Shown here: piece by piece, positions 1 through 11,852 of the stretch | Position numbering within the stretch: position 1 is the first letter of the stretch | Layout of the letters: every line of letters begins with the position of its first letter | Source: Tetracladium setigerum | Lineage: Eukaryota > Ascomycota > Leotiomycetes > Helotiales | DNA: 64,000 bases | Assembly: GCA_031472005.1 (NCBI GenBank) | Contig: PZJY01000006.1 | Coordinates: forward strand, 2,232,001-2,296,000 | Direction of reading: 5' to 3' | The notes under the pieces: model-generated | Seen by the model: the letters and a program-made list of their open reading frames with translations, nothing else | What the model was told of the DNA's origin: nothing | The model's database searches: none | Position numbers and translations under genes: made by a program

Positions 1-2352
1 AGTATTGCTAGGCAAAGATTCCCAATCTGCATCTGCAGTGACAACTCTGGCAGCCAATCGACATATCAGATCAACATATGCGTGAAGAATGTTGTGCGGA
101 GTCTTTTGAAGAATGTGAAGATTTTCTTTTGACAGGGAGCCTTCAGCAAGAAGACGTAGCGTCACATTATCCATCCCAGAGTCATGAAGAAAACGCAATC
201 CTTCATCCATGGTTCTCGCTTTTCTGATCAGAAAGGTCAAGCATCGGCCAGATGGGCGGATGCCCATGCTGATCATTTCTCGGTAGAGCACGGTCAACGT
301 TGGCGATTGGACCTGCGCAATATGGTAGGCCGTGTAATTGCTGTTTGACACAGGCCAGACTTCTTTTCCGTCACCGGGCGGGGCCGTGTAGGCTCTTTTA
401 CGACCAGAGGCAGCGGCATCATAGTGGATCTTCTCAAACATGGCCATAAACATGTCTTGTTTAGGTATACCATTGAGTTTTCGGAAGGCCAGGAAAGCAG
501 TCCATGCCTCCCCAACATCTCGAGTCGCTGCAACCCTTGCAGCCCACACTCGACTTGACATGCTACCCTCATCGAGGTGATTTCTGGGCTTTCTCAGGGT
601 TCTTCGCGTTTGAATAGAAGGAGTGCCGTCCGACTCCACGCCACCATAGATCCCTATCGCATCATCCATGTCGTTCTGTCTATAACCAGCTTCTTGTGTC
701 TTGGACATTGCCGATATCACTCTGCTAAAATCCTCCTCGGGCAACCGGTTAGCGTCCATGCCATCCTCATCTTGTCTCCAGGGTGGCCAAGTCCTCGTTC
801 GAAGCATCGCCGATTTTGATTCAACCTCAGATTTCTTCATGGCAGCTAGTGTTCGCACGATGGACCGATAACTACTCTGTGATAGCATCAATGGAGGATC
901 GAATTTGCCAGCCAGTTCGAGCAGCACCTTTTGAGCATTCCAGTTGTGGCGCACCGATGCCATTGGGTTTGCCTTGGCAGGCAAAGACAGCAGATCAATG
1001 ATATGGCTGAGAAGTCGAGACAGATGGCCCAATTTCTGTACTTTGACCTCTGGTGTCATGTTCTTCTTCCTGTCCATTACCAAGTTGAAATGTGGCTCGG
1101 CCAAATTTGCAATAGTGACCATGGCAGCCGGCCAAACTCGTCGGGCTTGGTGTAAAAGTCGGCTTATCAGCACCTCAAACGAGTTGTCATGCTGCATAGT
1201 CTCACGTGGGAGTAGTTGTGTCCCAGTGCTTAATTGACCTGTTTTCATGTCTAGATTTGCCACGGTTCGTCCTGATAACGTGTAAATAAGAATTTTATGC
1301 AGAGATGTGACGTGCTGAATATCGCGCCGTAAGATCTCTAGCAGCAAGAACTGTGGTTTCTGTTGTTTTGATGCGAAAAACCTGTCGACAATACCATCGG
1401 GGAATCGGCAGATAAAATCCATTTCCAATGATCCACATCCTGCAATGACATTCCTCTCCTCGATAGATTATCTATAGCTGTACGAATGAAAAACTTGTCA
1501 GACGCAAGAGAGAATCCATCTACGCCCGTAGTTGTATGGAAGTGGTAAAGAAGGACACATTGCAGGCGGGACGGATTGAGATGACTTTTGATCCTTGCGA
1601 CAAATTTGACTCTTTCGGAAGCGACTTGGAGGTCAAGGTATTCTGCTAGAATGCTTGAGGGGGTTGCAAGTCCTTGTCTGCTTCGATGCCTTGCGATCGT
1701 TGCCTTGTTAGATGCCCGTTTTTTGACAACGTTGTCTAGGCGAGAATCCTTCTTTACGGGCAATCGTACAAGTGTCCAATTCTTATCTTCCCGAAGTGGA
1801 TTCTCCTTTAAGTCAAGTAGTGCATACGATCGCGAAGTTGTCCGTTTTGCGTTTTTCCGAGGCCAAGTTGTCCTCGTAGCTTCCTCTAGTCGAATACTCT
1901 CCCTTGATGTAAGTGACTGGATATTCTTGCGCGCCTCGTCCTGTTGATGCCCATACGTAATGGCGAGCGGTGGCATATACTTTGTCTTCGCATGCTTTTG
2001 TTGATGAACTTTCCCATTAACATGAAGTTGCCCGCCAGCAATCTCTACATGTTCTTCCTGAGTATCCTTCCCGACATAGTGTGGTGCTCGGCGTGTGCTT
2101 TTGACAACCTTCTCTCGTACTTCTTTCACCGCAACAAGTGGTGAACATGTTGTACTACGTCGTATCTGATGGAATTGCGAGCGGGCTTGAGGAGAATCGG
2201 AATACGATTCAAACTATAGAAGCCTTGTTAGTAAGAGATTTACACATGAAATGTCCTCGAAAACTAACGGTTTTGTAGACCTGAAGGCCCCGCTTGGAAG
2301 GTCTTACGAGCACCAGCTTGCCCCATCTCAAATGATAGAGGTGTGATTGCAT
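1..2352 (-). CDS. Mitochondrial pentatricopeptide-repeat-like protein, 3' part beyond window, apparent frameshift
   Basis: Two exons are read: 2352-2269, then 2213 to the window edge, with a 55-nt intron at 2214-2268 (GTTAGT donor, TTACTAACA branch, CTATAG acceptor). The chosen ATG gives a basic N-terminus rich in Arg, Lys and Leu, as expected of a mitochondrial presequence. Later segments such as EDVDHW-type, RTWPPWR-type and GIRPSGRCL-type stretches look like the long PPR-domain proteins that fungi use for mitochondrial RNA maturation or translation. The family call is by resemblance only. The frame is open to about 1402 and then continues in another frame to base 1. Adding one base to the GGGG run at 1399-1402 joins the two halves without a gap, so I read this as one gene with a one-base deletion or sequencing error. 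It is divergent from the gene at 2923. The C-terminus is not in the window. Confidence 0.6.
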
Positions 2353-2922
2353 CCGTCATGTCGTCGAAAATACCGTTGTAACCATGCCGGATCCAAGATA
2401 GGTAGGAAATCGCAGAAGGGGCAGATGTCGTGATCAATTGCAGCCAAAGGTTGCGGTGATAATTGTAGTTCCAGAGCAAGAAAGTGGCCAGTCGAAGGGA
2501 GGGAGACCAGTCGAAAAGTTCATTACACAAAACGTTGGTTCATCTTCTGAGTTTCTCCCAAAGTCCCTTGCGCCGGAAAGAAATCATTCACCCAAAAGCG
2601 ATTACTAAAACGTACTAGCGCTCCTGGCCTTGGCACAGTTCCAGAGCAAGGGAAGCCATCACCAGAAATCCCTTCAAAGCCTCACCACCCCTAAACATCG
2701 ACACTTGTTGATATCACGAAGCCGGTTCATCTGGAATACGTCATTCTGCCCAAGGCCGTTGGTATCGTCTCTAGGATTCAAGATTTGGGGGGTTGGACAA
2801 TTTCGCTTCATTTTTCGACAGACGTGCCCTCCTGCGCGGTCACATATTGAAACGAATCGCGACCCGCGACAATTTCGACTTACGATATCCAAACTGCCGC
2901 TGAGGACAACCAGAACCACACG
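2353..2922. promoter_or_regulatory. Divergent intergenic region between two gene starts
   Basis: 570 bp separates the start codons of the PPR-like gene (minus) and the P/Q-rich protein gene (plus), so it should hold both promoters and 5' leaders. I see no clear TATA box and no convincing ORF. The small ORFs present on both strands overlap each other and have no recognisable content. Confidence 0.4.
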
Positions 2923-5778
2923 ATGGCATCCGCAAACGGGGTTTCGAGCCTGCCACCTCAGCCAGAACTCGCAGATTCATCTGTTGTTCCCGCGGCAAAG
3001 CGTAAACGCGACGAGAGCCACGAGAGCGAGGATCGTGTGAATGGCGTTCATTCCAACTCCAACAACGTCCAAACACCTGTCGCCCAGGACGATTTGGAAT
3101 TTATGCGTGACTTGATCGATGTTCTGAAATCGTATGTTACCACGCCCTTTCAAGCATCCATCTACGACCGACCCCCTTCCCAGCTGCGCCTTTCGCGATA
3201 CTAACAGCCGTCCAGAGAAGATACCATACCCTCAGTCCTCACACGCTCCATCACTGACCGTGCCTCATCGACCGAGCCGCAATCAAAGCGACAACGAGGA
3301 GATGATGGGGATGATCCCAAGACCACAATTTTGACGCGCTACACAGCCAATGCCTACAAGAATGTGGATGAGATTCTCCAGGATATTGATGTAGCAGTGT
3401 CCGATATCAAGCAGATGTTAGCCCCACGAAATGGCACATCTCAAAGCCATCACATTCCTGAATCAGAGATATCTTTGAAAGTTACTGCATTCAAGAGCCG
3501 GGCGCACTATCTCGTCAACATGGAAAAGAAGTCCAGAGAGCGGACTGTGTCTTCTTTTGGGATTGATGCCGGAAATTCGACCAACAAGTCTCACATAAAA
3601 ATTACTGCACATCCCGACTCAAACAAGACCGTCCTCACTTTGTATGGAAATGCACCTGGGCCCAAACAGCTTTTCTCCAGTCTTCAAATCCCAACGGCAT
3701 TAAATGGAGACGGTAAAAAGATCCTGCAACCGTTACGCGAAGCGGCACTACCTAATGGGATATCTACAACTCAAGTCATTCCAGCCCAGTCTACAGGTCT
3801 GTCGTCAGGAGACAAGAAGCGTGTCGCGACGTTAGGCGAGCTATTCCCAGCTCCTTCAAGCTTGCCGGCGATGCAACCCCCTCAACCATCCAAGCTTGCG
3901 ACCACGCGATCAAATACAGTTGGGTGGTATTCCCCTGCTGTAAAAGACTCACCTTTGAAGGGATCGGGCTACTCCGTGCAACCTATTGCTGCGGGACAAT
4001 GGCTTGACTACAGCAAGTCTGCACCACCGCAAGATGTGAAGAGACGACACCGCGACAGGGCCATGAGCCTTGGCGGCTCCAAAGCCCCCCAACCTGATAC
4101 AGAGCCTGAAGAGTCCGAGGCCGCAAAATTAGAAGCTCTGTTCCGAAGCGCATATTCAGGCTTCGCCCCATCAAAAGATGATTCTGGAGCCATAGCTTCC
4201 GAAGGACATATGAACCGAATTTGGTGGCAGAATGTTGGAGAACGATCGTTTGAAAAATTGGTTGAATCTGTGGAGGTGGGTCGAGTTGTGGAGAATACCA
4301 CAAACCTCTTGGAAGTTGCCACGACCTTGGAGGAACTGGATCTCGAAAAGCTCCAAGAAATGGTCAATGAGATGGACCCTGACACGATTGATCCGAGCCT
4401 GGTGCCTCTTGGACCCGTGGTAGAGAAATCAGCCGAAGAGAAGGACGCTGATGAGGTTCTCGCCGACATATCGGGTCTTCTGGAGACGTTGTACTCATAC
4501 CAACGAATTCGTCACAAGTCTCTCAATTCATCTGCTAGATCCGGAGGTATATTGTCGACAACAGACACATCTTCGGTCGGAACTCCATCCAAGCCGAGTG
4601 AGCCAGAGCAAAGTACCTACGAAATGCTTCGAACGTCGCTTGAGCTGATGATCAAGACACTACCACCATATGCTGTTGCCAAGCTTGATGCCGATCGCTT
4701 GGCTGAGTTGAACATCAGCCCAAGGATTGAGATTCACAGGGAAGACTTCAAGGGAGTGATGGAAGAAGATGAAGTGGCCCTGAGGGCAAAAGTTGCTCTG
4801 GCTGCAGCATCCTCGGTTTCGCGCGCAGCGCAGCCTACTCCTGCTCACCGCACAAACTCATCCAACCAGCTCTATAGCGGAACCCCATACTCTTCAACAT
4901 CCCGCCCACAGGGCTCTCAATACTATGGCAACTCCCAGACACCAATTAGGCCACCTGGTGGAAACCTACAAAGACAGGCTCCTGCTGCTTCAGCTCCATT
5001 TCAACCTCGACCCACTGCTGGTGCTCCGTCGCCTGCTTACCGACCCACGTACGGGAACCAGAGCTACCCCCACCAAGGGGGTGTTCGGCCTGTGCCAACA
5101 CCACAATATGCCGCTCAAAACCAGCAATACCAGCAATCGCCCAATCCTCATCAATCTTATATGCGACCACAGGCTCAGCCACAAGCCTATTCACAAACAC
5201 CAATAGCAGCTCCACAGGGCGGATCGATGAATGGAGGATATCCGCGCCAGTCGTTCCCACACCAAGGCCAACCTTCCCAAAACTCGTTAAATTACCAATA
5301 CAATGCGGCCAATCATGCCCGACAAGCCTCGCCTCACAAAATGTACAGTCCACAACCAAACGCCGCACAGGCTCGACCTTATGGTACCCCAACCCCGACT
5401 CCTTCGACTGGACCAACCCGACCTCCTTCTTATCTTCAACACTCGATCCCCCAGTCACATTCAACCCCACAACAGTCTATGCCGCAAGGCAATTCGATGG
5501 CTCAAGGCCATACGATGGCGCAACCACACATGAATGGAACGCCAACACAGACACCGCAGCCTGCGTTTCCTCGTCAGAGTAGTGCATCTGGGCAAATGAA
5601 CTACAGTACGTTCATGACGACGCAAGAACAGTCGAACATACTGGAACGTCAACGAGCACAGCTAGCACAACAGCAAGGTTACCAACAGCAACAAGCTCGT
5701 AATGCTGCGCAGGCAGGTTTGGGATCTCCTTCCAAGACACCGGTCAACGGAAATTATTCAGTGGCAGCAGGGCAGTAG
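2923..5778 (+). CDS. Conserved P/Q-rich nuclear-type protein of unknown function
   Basis: Two exons (2923-3131 and 3216-5778) are joined across an intron with GTATGT donor, GATACTAACA branch and CCAG acceptor. The frames agree, giving about 923 residues. The N-terminus has a basic cluster (AAKRKRDE) and a second one (SKRQRG) that look like nuclear localisation signals. A predicted helical central part contains NRIWWQNVGERSFEKL and LLETLYSYQRIRHKS. The C-terminal third is a long low-complexity tract of Pro, Gln, Ser and Tyr, ending in a Gln-rich coiled stretch (ERQRAQLAQQQGYQQQQ). This layout suits a transcription or chromatin factor, but I cannot name the family and give no symbol. No frameshift is seen in this gene. 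Confidence 0.75.
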
Positions 5779-6516
5779 CGTCTTTGATGCAAGGACTCGA
5801 TATTTCTTTCATTCAATATAAAAGTCGAGGGTATATTCCCGGCTTGGAATACTGGCTTGGGCGTTGGGGCTGAGAATGTGTACCCAAAAAGTCATCGGCG
5901 GCACTAATACTAGAAGCAGTCCTACTTTATGCAGTTCGTCGCTGCCCTCGATGTTGTTGTACGAGTAGATTAATAAGGTCATCCTCTTCGTCTATATCAA
6001 TTATATGCCTATGTCTATGTCTCACAAGTGAGAACGTGAAGATGAAGGCGTGGCCTTGTCATTGTGTTTACTGTCCTCGCTTCTCACTTGTCATCTAATG
6101 ATCGTCGCTGCTCTCGGCTCAAGCGTGGGGAGAACGAAGGTCTTCTAAGTGGTTGAAAGGGGAAAGGTGCTTCTTGGCAGTACGTCACTGCAGGTACGTG
6201 AAGGTTATCGAGAGACAAAAGAACGTCGAACGACATTCCATCTTGATAATGCCATTCATTCTACAATCCTACAATACTTGGATACGAAAACTCAACAAGT
6301 TGCTATATACTACACGCGCAAAAGTCGACGCTCCGTAGTCTGTCCCGTTGCACGCATTGAATAGTCGTCTGATACTCTCTTACGACAAGGATATACCTCG
6401 TGGTAGCCTCACCACTTGAGAGCCAGCTACTCTCCATCTGAGTCCAGAATCAAATACAACACACTCCATCGTCGCTCTCTCTTATCAAACAAAGGAAACA
6501 TTTAGATCCCATCAAA
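5779..6516. other. Intergenic, 738 bp
   Basis: This spans the 3' end of the P/Q-rich gene and the leader of the next gene on the same strand. AT-rich segments such as TTCAATATAAAAG just past the stop could serve 3' end formation. The short ORFs at 6149-6364 lack recognisable content. CT-rich sequence immediately before 6517 resembles a fungal core promoter. Confidence 0.4.
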
Positions 6517-7497
6517 ATGTCTACTCCTACGCTCATCAACCTGCCCGAACCTCCCTCCAACCCCGAAACTCCAACCGAAATGCCGTTTGTACCCCATTTC
6601 TCCCCCTCCATCCATCATCCATTCCTACTAATCCAACCCCAGTGGAACCCCAAACTCCACCACAACATCGCTCTCCTGCCTCTCCACGACTGCCATTAAG
6701 GACGGCCATCGCGGGCACTCTTTCGCCCACAATGGGCTCGGAGGCCACCACCACACCTCCTCAAGCAACACACTCGAAGCCGAGCGCGCAGACCGTATCT
6801 CTCGTCTCGCCGGCCTCGAACGAGTTTCCACCGCTCGTCCCAACCCCAACAACCCCACCTCAAACGCTCCCCTCGGCCCAGGTGGAGTAGCACCCGGACA
6901 AAACCAAATCCCGGGGTATTTCGATCAAAACGGCAATCCAGTCTATACTACTCGCATGTCGACAGTTGGATCCGCAAGCGCAACGGGAAGTGCAAGCGGT
7001 GGTGGACAAACCACCACCTGGGCAAGTGGGAGCACCAAGGGAGCTACGGAAACGGAGACGGAGGTCGATGATGATCATATGAGTATGGATACCGATGACC
7101 GCGATCGCTATTCTGTGTCTGCGATGGATGATCAGGATGATGGGATGAGTGATAATACCAGTTTGGTTGGTTTTGGCGAGGGTGCCGGGAGTACCGTGTC
7201 TGGGCCAACGTATAGTAGGGCGGGTAGGAGTTCTTTGGCGGCGACGTTGCAGAGGGACGATTCGTTTGGAACGCCGGCTAGTGAGAGAATGGCGGAGCAG
7301 CAGCGAAGAGGCGATGGAGGGGTTTTGATGAGGAGGATGATTTTTCCGTTGGGAGAGGAGGTAGGTCGTCCACCGCAGTTGAAAACGCGGAGAGAATCAT
7401 GAGGGAAAGACTTGACAAAGGTGAGGGTAAGCTTCCTGCGCTGGGAACGCCTGAAGAAGCGGGCTTGGGGAAGTTCTATTTCGAGGAGAAGAAGTAA
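6517..7497 (+). CDS. Small conserved fungal protein, three apparent -1 frameshifts
   Basis: The reading starts MSTPTLINLPEPPSNPETPT and ends LGTPEEAGLGKFYFEEKK before TAA at 7495. Between these ends the protein-like text moves through all three frames. Three single-base additions join the frames: near 6575 (CC before GAAATG), in CCCC at 6637-6640, and in GGGG at 7319-7322 or the TTTT following it. The joined text holds an LEAERADRISRLAGLERV block, a YFDQNGNPVYTTRMSTVGSA block, an acidic Asp/Met-rich part and a VENAERIMRERL C-terminal block. These look like conserved islands in an otherwise disordered protein of about 325 residues. I know no function. It could be a decayed gene, but the uninterrupted sense of all four segments makes deletions in the assembly more likely. 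Confidence 0.55.
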
Positions 7498-8416
7498 ATG
7501 TTCCAGTTAAAAAGCATTTATTTTCTGGTTATTTCTGTACTGTATCTGATGATTGTTTCCTTTTGAAAAGGAAAATGGGCTATGTTTGTGTACCCTTCTG
7601 CTATATTTGCTGGATGAAATAGGGAATGAAACATTTACTACCACATTTTGTTTGGAGTTGTCTGGAAAACCCTTCAGCATTTGTTCTTTCCGTCTTATTA
7701 CCCACGGCTCCCTTGTCTTGTGAGGAAAGTCCATTCCCCTTTCATGGTAAACCCCTTGCCTGCCGTTCCTATCAAAACAAATGAAAGCTCAACCTCAAGG
7801 ATTTGTCTACAACCCAAAACTTTTGTCAAAATAGAGTGAAATCCAAATATGGAAAATTTATTAGTGAGGCTACAAGTAAATTGAAGGCTATGAGCCTGCA
7901 ATTCGCGCATGAGATGTCACCAAACGGTTTTCTGGCTGTTGCCAGAAATAAAGAAGATTAAGACGCTTGCTTTCTGGGTTTGTATTGTATTGTGGGGTTC
8001 TTTTGGATATTGGGAGTTGATTAATTGGAAGAAGGAAGATATTTTGATGCTAAAATATATACAAGAATCCATTGCAAGGTAGGTGGCTCGGGTAGTTGAA
8101 TGCCACTATCTATCCACAGCGTCGCCCTCCGAACTAAATCATCACTAAGTTCCCCATTCGTGTCGAGAAAAGAAGCAGGAAATGCTATCTCATATTTTCG
8201 TACTCTTTAAAATCCATCTGAATCAAAAACTATGTTGACATTCCAAGACTCTGTTGTGAGGATCCGTGAAATTTTTTTAAAAAAAAGGTGAAGAAAAATT
8301 TCCAGGATTACCCCAAAAAAAGTCGTGAAATTTTTATTTTATTTTCAAACACTTAGACACAAATATGAATTGAGATAAACAAGCCTGTATCTCATCAAAC
8401 CAAGCAAATAAAGCCC
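7498..8416. other. Intergenic, about 0.9 kb
   Basis: AT-rich sequence between the small conserved gene and tRNA-Lys. ORFs around 7507-7910 occur on both strands over the same bases with no recognisable product. A short A/T-rich tract lies near 8270-8345. Nothing else is seen. Confidence 0.35.
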
Positions 8417-8508
8417 GCCCGGCTAGCTCAATCGGTAGAGCGTCTGACTCTTAATGTGCGAGCATCAAAGTCATCAGAAGGTTGCGGGTTCGACCCCCGC
8501 GTTGGGCT
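8417..8508 (+). tRNA. tRNA-Lys(CTT) with a 19-nt intron
   Basis: The 7-bp acceptor stem pairs GCCCGGC (8417-8423) with GTTGGGC (8501-8507), with two G-T pairs. The D arm and box A (TAGCTCAATCGG) and the T arm with GGTTCGACCCC are intact. The anticodon stem TCTGA (8443-8447) pairs with TCAGA (8474-8478). The loop reads C-T-CTT-A, so the anticodon is CTT at 8450-8452. The intron at 8454-8472 sits one base 3' of the anticodon, the usual place for nuclear tRNA introns cut by the tRNA splicing endonuclease. CCA is not encoded. No run of four or more T follows directly, which is slightly unusual for RNA polymerase III. Confidence 0.93.
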
Positions 8509-9259
8509 ATTGCGGATGATTAACATTATCCTACAATACTTCTTCCCAATGCCTAAGCTTGCAAGCTTAGACCAATGCGCAAATCCTCTTTTTTAAATCT
8601 TTTGAAGAACCATTTTTGAAATGTTTTGGGGGGAAGATTGGAGAGGAGAACTAGTGGAGATTCTGTTTTTTATTTTTGACTTTTTTTCTTCTCCTGCGCT
8701 CCGTCGCTTCGTGAAAAGGGAGGGAGACGATTTGCAAAGAACTCTTTTTTTTTTTTTTTTTTTTTTTTTAGCTTCGTATCAAGCTTTTAAATATACCTAT
8801 CTTATGGTTTTTTTTTTGGTTCCCTTTGATTTCTTTGGCGTGTTCTTGTCCTCTTCTTATGAAGAATATTCCACGTGCCTAAGACAGCACTCCATAGAGG
8901 CAACAAACTTCCGACAAAAGTATGTTTTGTAATGTGCTACATTCCCGACTTCTCGGTATCTCATCTCAACAAACCCAATACCTAAATCAGGACGACTCAA
9001 ATTAGAACATTTTTGCGCCTAGAATTAGTGAGGAATTCAACTCAGGTAAAGGTCAACCTGAATGATGGCCTACTATCACATCTGTAGGCAAGAACGAATG
9101 TAAACACAACTTAAAGAGCAACAATAAAATTTGCATTGTTGCGAGCGTGGAAAGCCCAGAAAATATGTATGATGTCTAGCATCAGGTCAAAAAAAATGTA
9201 TATACACGAAAACACACGCTTATTATTCCACCTCATTCAAACCCATACACATATGTTTT
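8509..9259. other. Intergenic, 751 bp, with a T25 tract
   Basis: AT-rich sequence after tRNA-Lys, including an unbroken run of about 25 T at 8745-8769. The ORF reading through this tract is driven by homopolymers and is not supported. The right end should hold the 3' untranslated region of the pectin lyase gene, which runs on the minus strand. Confidence 0.4.
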
Positions 9260-10803
9260 TTAGATCAAGCCAACACCAGCTCCAAAGCGAATGTTGGTTG
9301 TGGCCTTTCCAGGTGTGAAAGAAGTATACCCCTTGAACGCAGTCAAGGCAGCGGTTTTGCTCGCTGAGAAAGCACCAGACTCATACACGGCATTGCCAAT
9401 ACAGTCATGACCGAGATTAGCCTTGCAGGCCGATCCGGACAGAGTGTAGAGGTTTCCGACAGGGGTCATAGCAGAGGTCTTGACACGGTAGAAAACGTTA
9501 CCCTCAGCAACGACGTTGGAACCGGTGCCGACGTCAAATGCGTGGCCGCTGTTCTCTTGGAACATGTTGTTCACGGCGTGGAGGATGGTCTTCTTACCTG
9601 CGACCTTGGGGGAGCGGCCGGAGGTGTGGTGGATATTGTTTCCGACCATGGTGACGGAGTCTTGAGAGCCGTTGAGGAGGATGGTCCAGTAGTGTTTGTT
9701 ATCGCAGGACGCGGACCATGGGGTGTTGCCGTCGAACTCGCTGTAGGAGATCGTGATGCGGCCGGCGGTGGAACCACCGGAAGAGGCGGCGAACATTTGA
9801 CGACCGATAAGGGAAATTTTGACGTGGTCAATCCACTGGGTGGGAAGTTAGTGTTCTGCTCTGTTCTGGGAGGGTGATTATACACGTACGATGTTGTCAG
9901 CACCAAAGGTTTGGATGGCATCTCCACCCCAGATGTATTGTGGGTTGAGCTCAGTAATGTGAACGTTTCTGCCGTTCTGTTAGCGAGGAGCAGAATTAAG
10001 TTGTGTTTAGAGGAATCATACTGGATAATGATGTTCTTGACACCGCTGGACATGCGAAGACCCTTGCCACGGATAACACCCTTGGATCCTACTCCGACGA
10101 TAGACTTGTTGGATCCGACCTGGGGAAAGTTAGAGTTGTGTTGCCAGAGAGGGAGAGCGCTAGAACTGTAAGAGGACTTACGTTGATGCCGCTAACACCG
10201 GCTTTGTCGTAGGTAACCTTGACGGCTGGTTGACCAGCGCACCAGTTGGCACCCTATCACAGAGTTAGCACAGATTTCGTTTGTTTGAAGTTTATGCGTT
10301 CGCATTTTGGGCATCATTCAGAATATGCCCTCGAAGTTCTGCTAAGGAAAAGAAGGATCGACAGGGGGAAGAACACTCACGTTGATAGCGTCTTGTCCAC
10401 CTTTACCAACGCTTGAGAAGAATTAGTGGTTGGGCTTCAAAGATAGGGCAATTAAACTTACCAGGTGTTCGAGGATGGTCTGCATCCATTCTCGGTAACC
10501 TTTCCCTCGGAACCAATGAAGTTGTACCTTTCGAACAGTTAGTATCCGTCTTCTCATCAAGCTCGCTTAAGATGGATGACCACAGCCAGGAGCGTCAAAG
10601 ACTCACTCTTTATCGATAACAATAACACGAGCAACAGAATCCTCAAGCCAAGACTTCAACTGAGCAATATCCTTTGGAACAGCAGGAGTGGCTGATCCAC
10701 CGCCAGTAGTTCCAGAGGCAAAGCCAACGGGCTTTCCAACCACCTTTTGAGCAGCACAGCTGCTCAGGAATGCCAAACCGGCGAGAACAATTGAGGCGCG
10801 CAT
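9260..10803 (-). CDS. Secreted pectin lyase, polysaccharide lyase family 1
   Basis: Seven exons: 10803-10607, 10527-10462, 10411-10381, 10253-10182, 10119-10022, 9968-9890 and 9835-9260. All introns have GT/AG ends and the phases agree, giving 372 residues, a usual length for fungal pectin lyases. The first 18 or so residues ([18 protein letters not shown]) are a signal peptide. The beta-helix family is shown by the [31 protein letters not shown] and HTSGRSPKV blocks. These hold the Asp and the two Arg residues expected around the active site of pectin lyases, while the pectate-lyase calcium ligands are not evident. The enzyme should cleave methyl-esterified homogalacturonan by beta-elimination outside the cell. 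This fits a plant-degrading or pathogenic fungus. It stands alone, with more than 0.7 kb of non-coding sequence on each side. Confidence 0.92.
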
Positions 10804-11852
10804 ATTGAATGTGTATAATAAATAATGAAGGTGTATAATGAATGTGTGTTTTTGTTTTTGAAACGAGAGAAAAGCGACAAAAGTCTAGAAACGAATGTGT
10901 AAAAAACCGTGATACAAACAGGAACTGTAGTATTCAAAAGGGGTGAGACATAGTCTTTGTATTTGTAGAAAAGTGAGGACTCGGGGCAATTGCAGAAAGC
11001 AGGGCTTGGGCTTGTTTACCTGGCTCCTGGCGTCGCCGAGTTAAGAAACTCATTACCGTTGAAACCGCAAACGGATCGTCTTGGCAGGGCCTTCATCTGG
11101 AGAAGGGATCGTTTTTGGACAAACCCCATCACAGGAATAATGGGAGATTTGTGGGGGTTTGCCAGCATTAGGCCCCTTACCCGGCAGTCAGGCTCACACA
11201 TGGTCAGGGACCGCCTTCAAGCGCTGAAAACGCTTGTCAGTATTGGGATTATCAGAGTTTATTTTTACGGAACACTCGGTACAGAACCAGGTTTGACAGG
11301 ACATTGCAACTCAATGTGAAACCGATCTCGCAAGCGAGGCTGCTTGTTTTAACCTTATAATCGAGATTGGAGATTACCGCTGGTCTGGGCAGGAAAAGGC
11401 AACTCAAAATGAAACAGATTTCGCAAGCGGGACCAATCATAATTCAACAAAAAGAACAGATGGGGCGGCTGTCGTTCAAGCCGCAGCGTTCGTCATTCTG
11501 GGAGTACGGGTGAATAAGCTGCAGAGCAAACGTGCACACCACCAAAAATAACAAAAAATTGTAAGGTTATTTTGGTGAAAACCAATGTCAAGCAAGGGCC
11601 ACGGATGGCATACGGAGTATGTCATATGCAAAATATGATATGAAGTCGATTAATTAGCAAAGGAAATAAACCTTTTTTTAACCTTTTTTTTTTGGCCATC
11701 GTCCATCCCACTTTTGTAGATGTGCCTGCTCTTCCTGACCGTTCTTCTGACTCCGCTTAAGAGACCCACTATGAAAAATTTGATCGTGACCATCTATGAG
11801 AACCCAATAAGTAATCAAATAGACACGGGACGTTCAATTCAATATGAATCCA
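10804..11852. promoter_or_regulatory. Pectin lyase upstream region
   Basis: About 1 kb upstream of the minus-strand pectin lyase, reaching to tRNA-Ile. The first 60 bp holds repeated TGTATAAT-like sequence (10807-10845) that may act as core promoter. The plus-strand ORF at 10990-11319 has no recognisable product. Two related 33-nt segments lie at 11306-11339 and 11399-11431. Confidence 0.4.
11306..11431. repeat. Pair of degenerate direct repeats
   Basis: A segment beginning GCAACTCAA and ending TCGCAAGCG occurs at 11306-11339 and again at 11399-11431. The core is alike apart from a handful of substitutions, several of them C/T or G/A. The origin is unknown. It could be the decayed remnant of a mobile element or a local duplication. 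Confidence 0.5.

Noticed and set aside
8745..8769. T25 tract as a Pol III terminator of tRNA-Lys
   Set aside because: It lies about 240 nt past the tRNA, too far to be its normal terminator.
10990..11319. 109-codon ORF on the plus strand upstream of pectin lyase
   Set aside because: No domain, signal peptide or compositional support, and a minus-strand ORF covers much of it.
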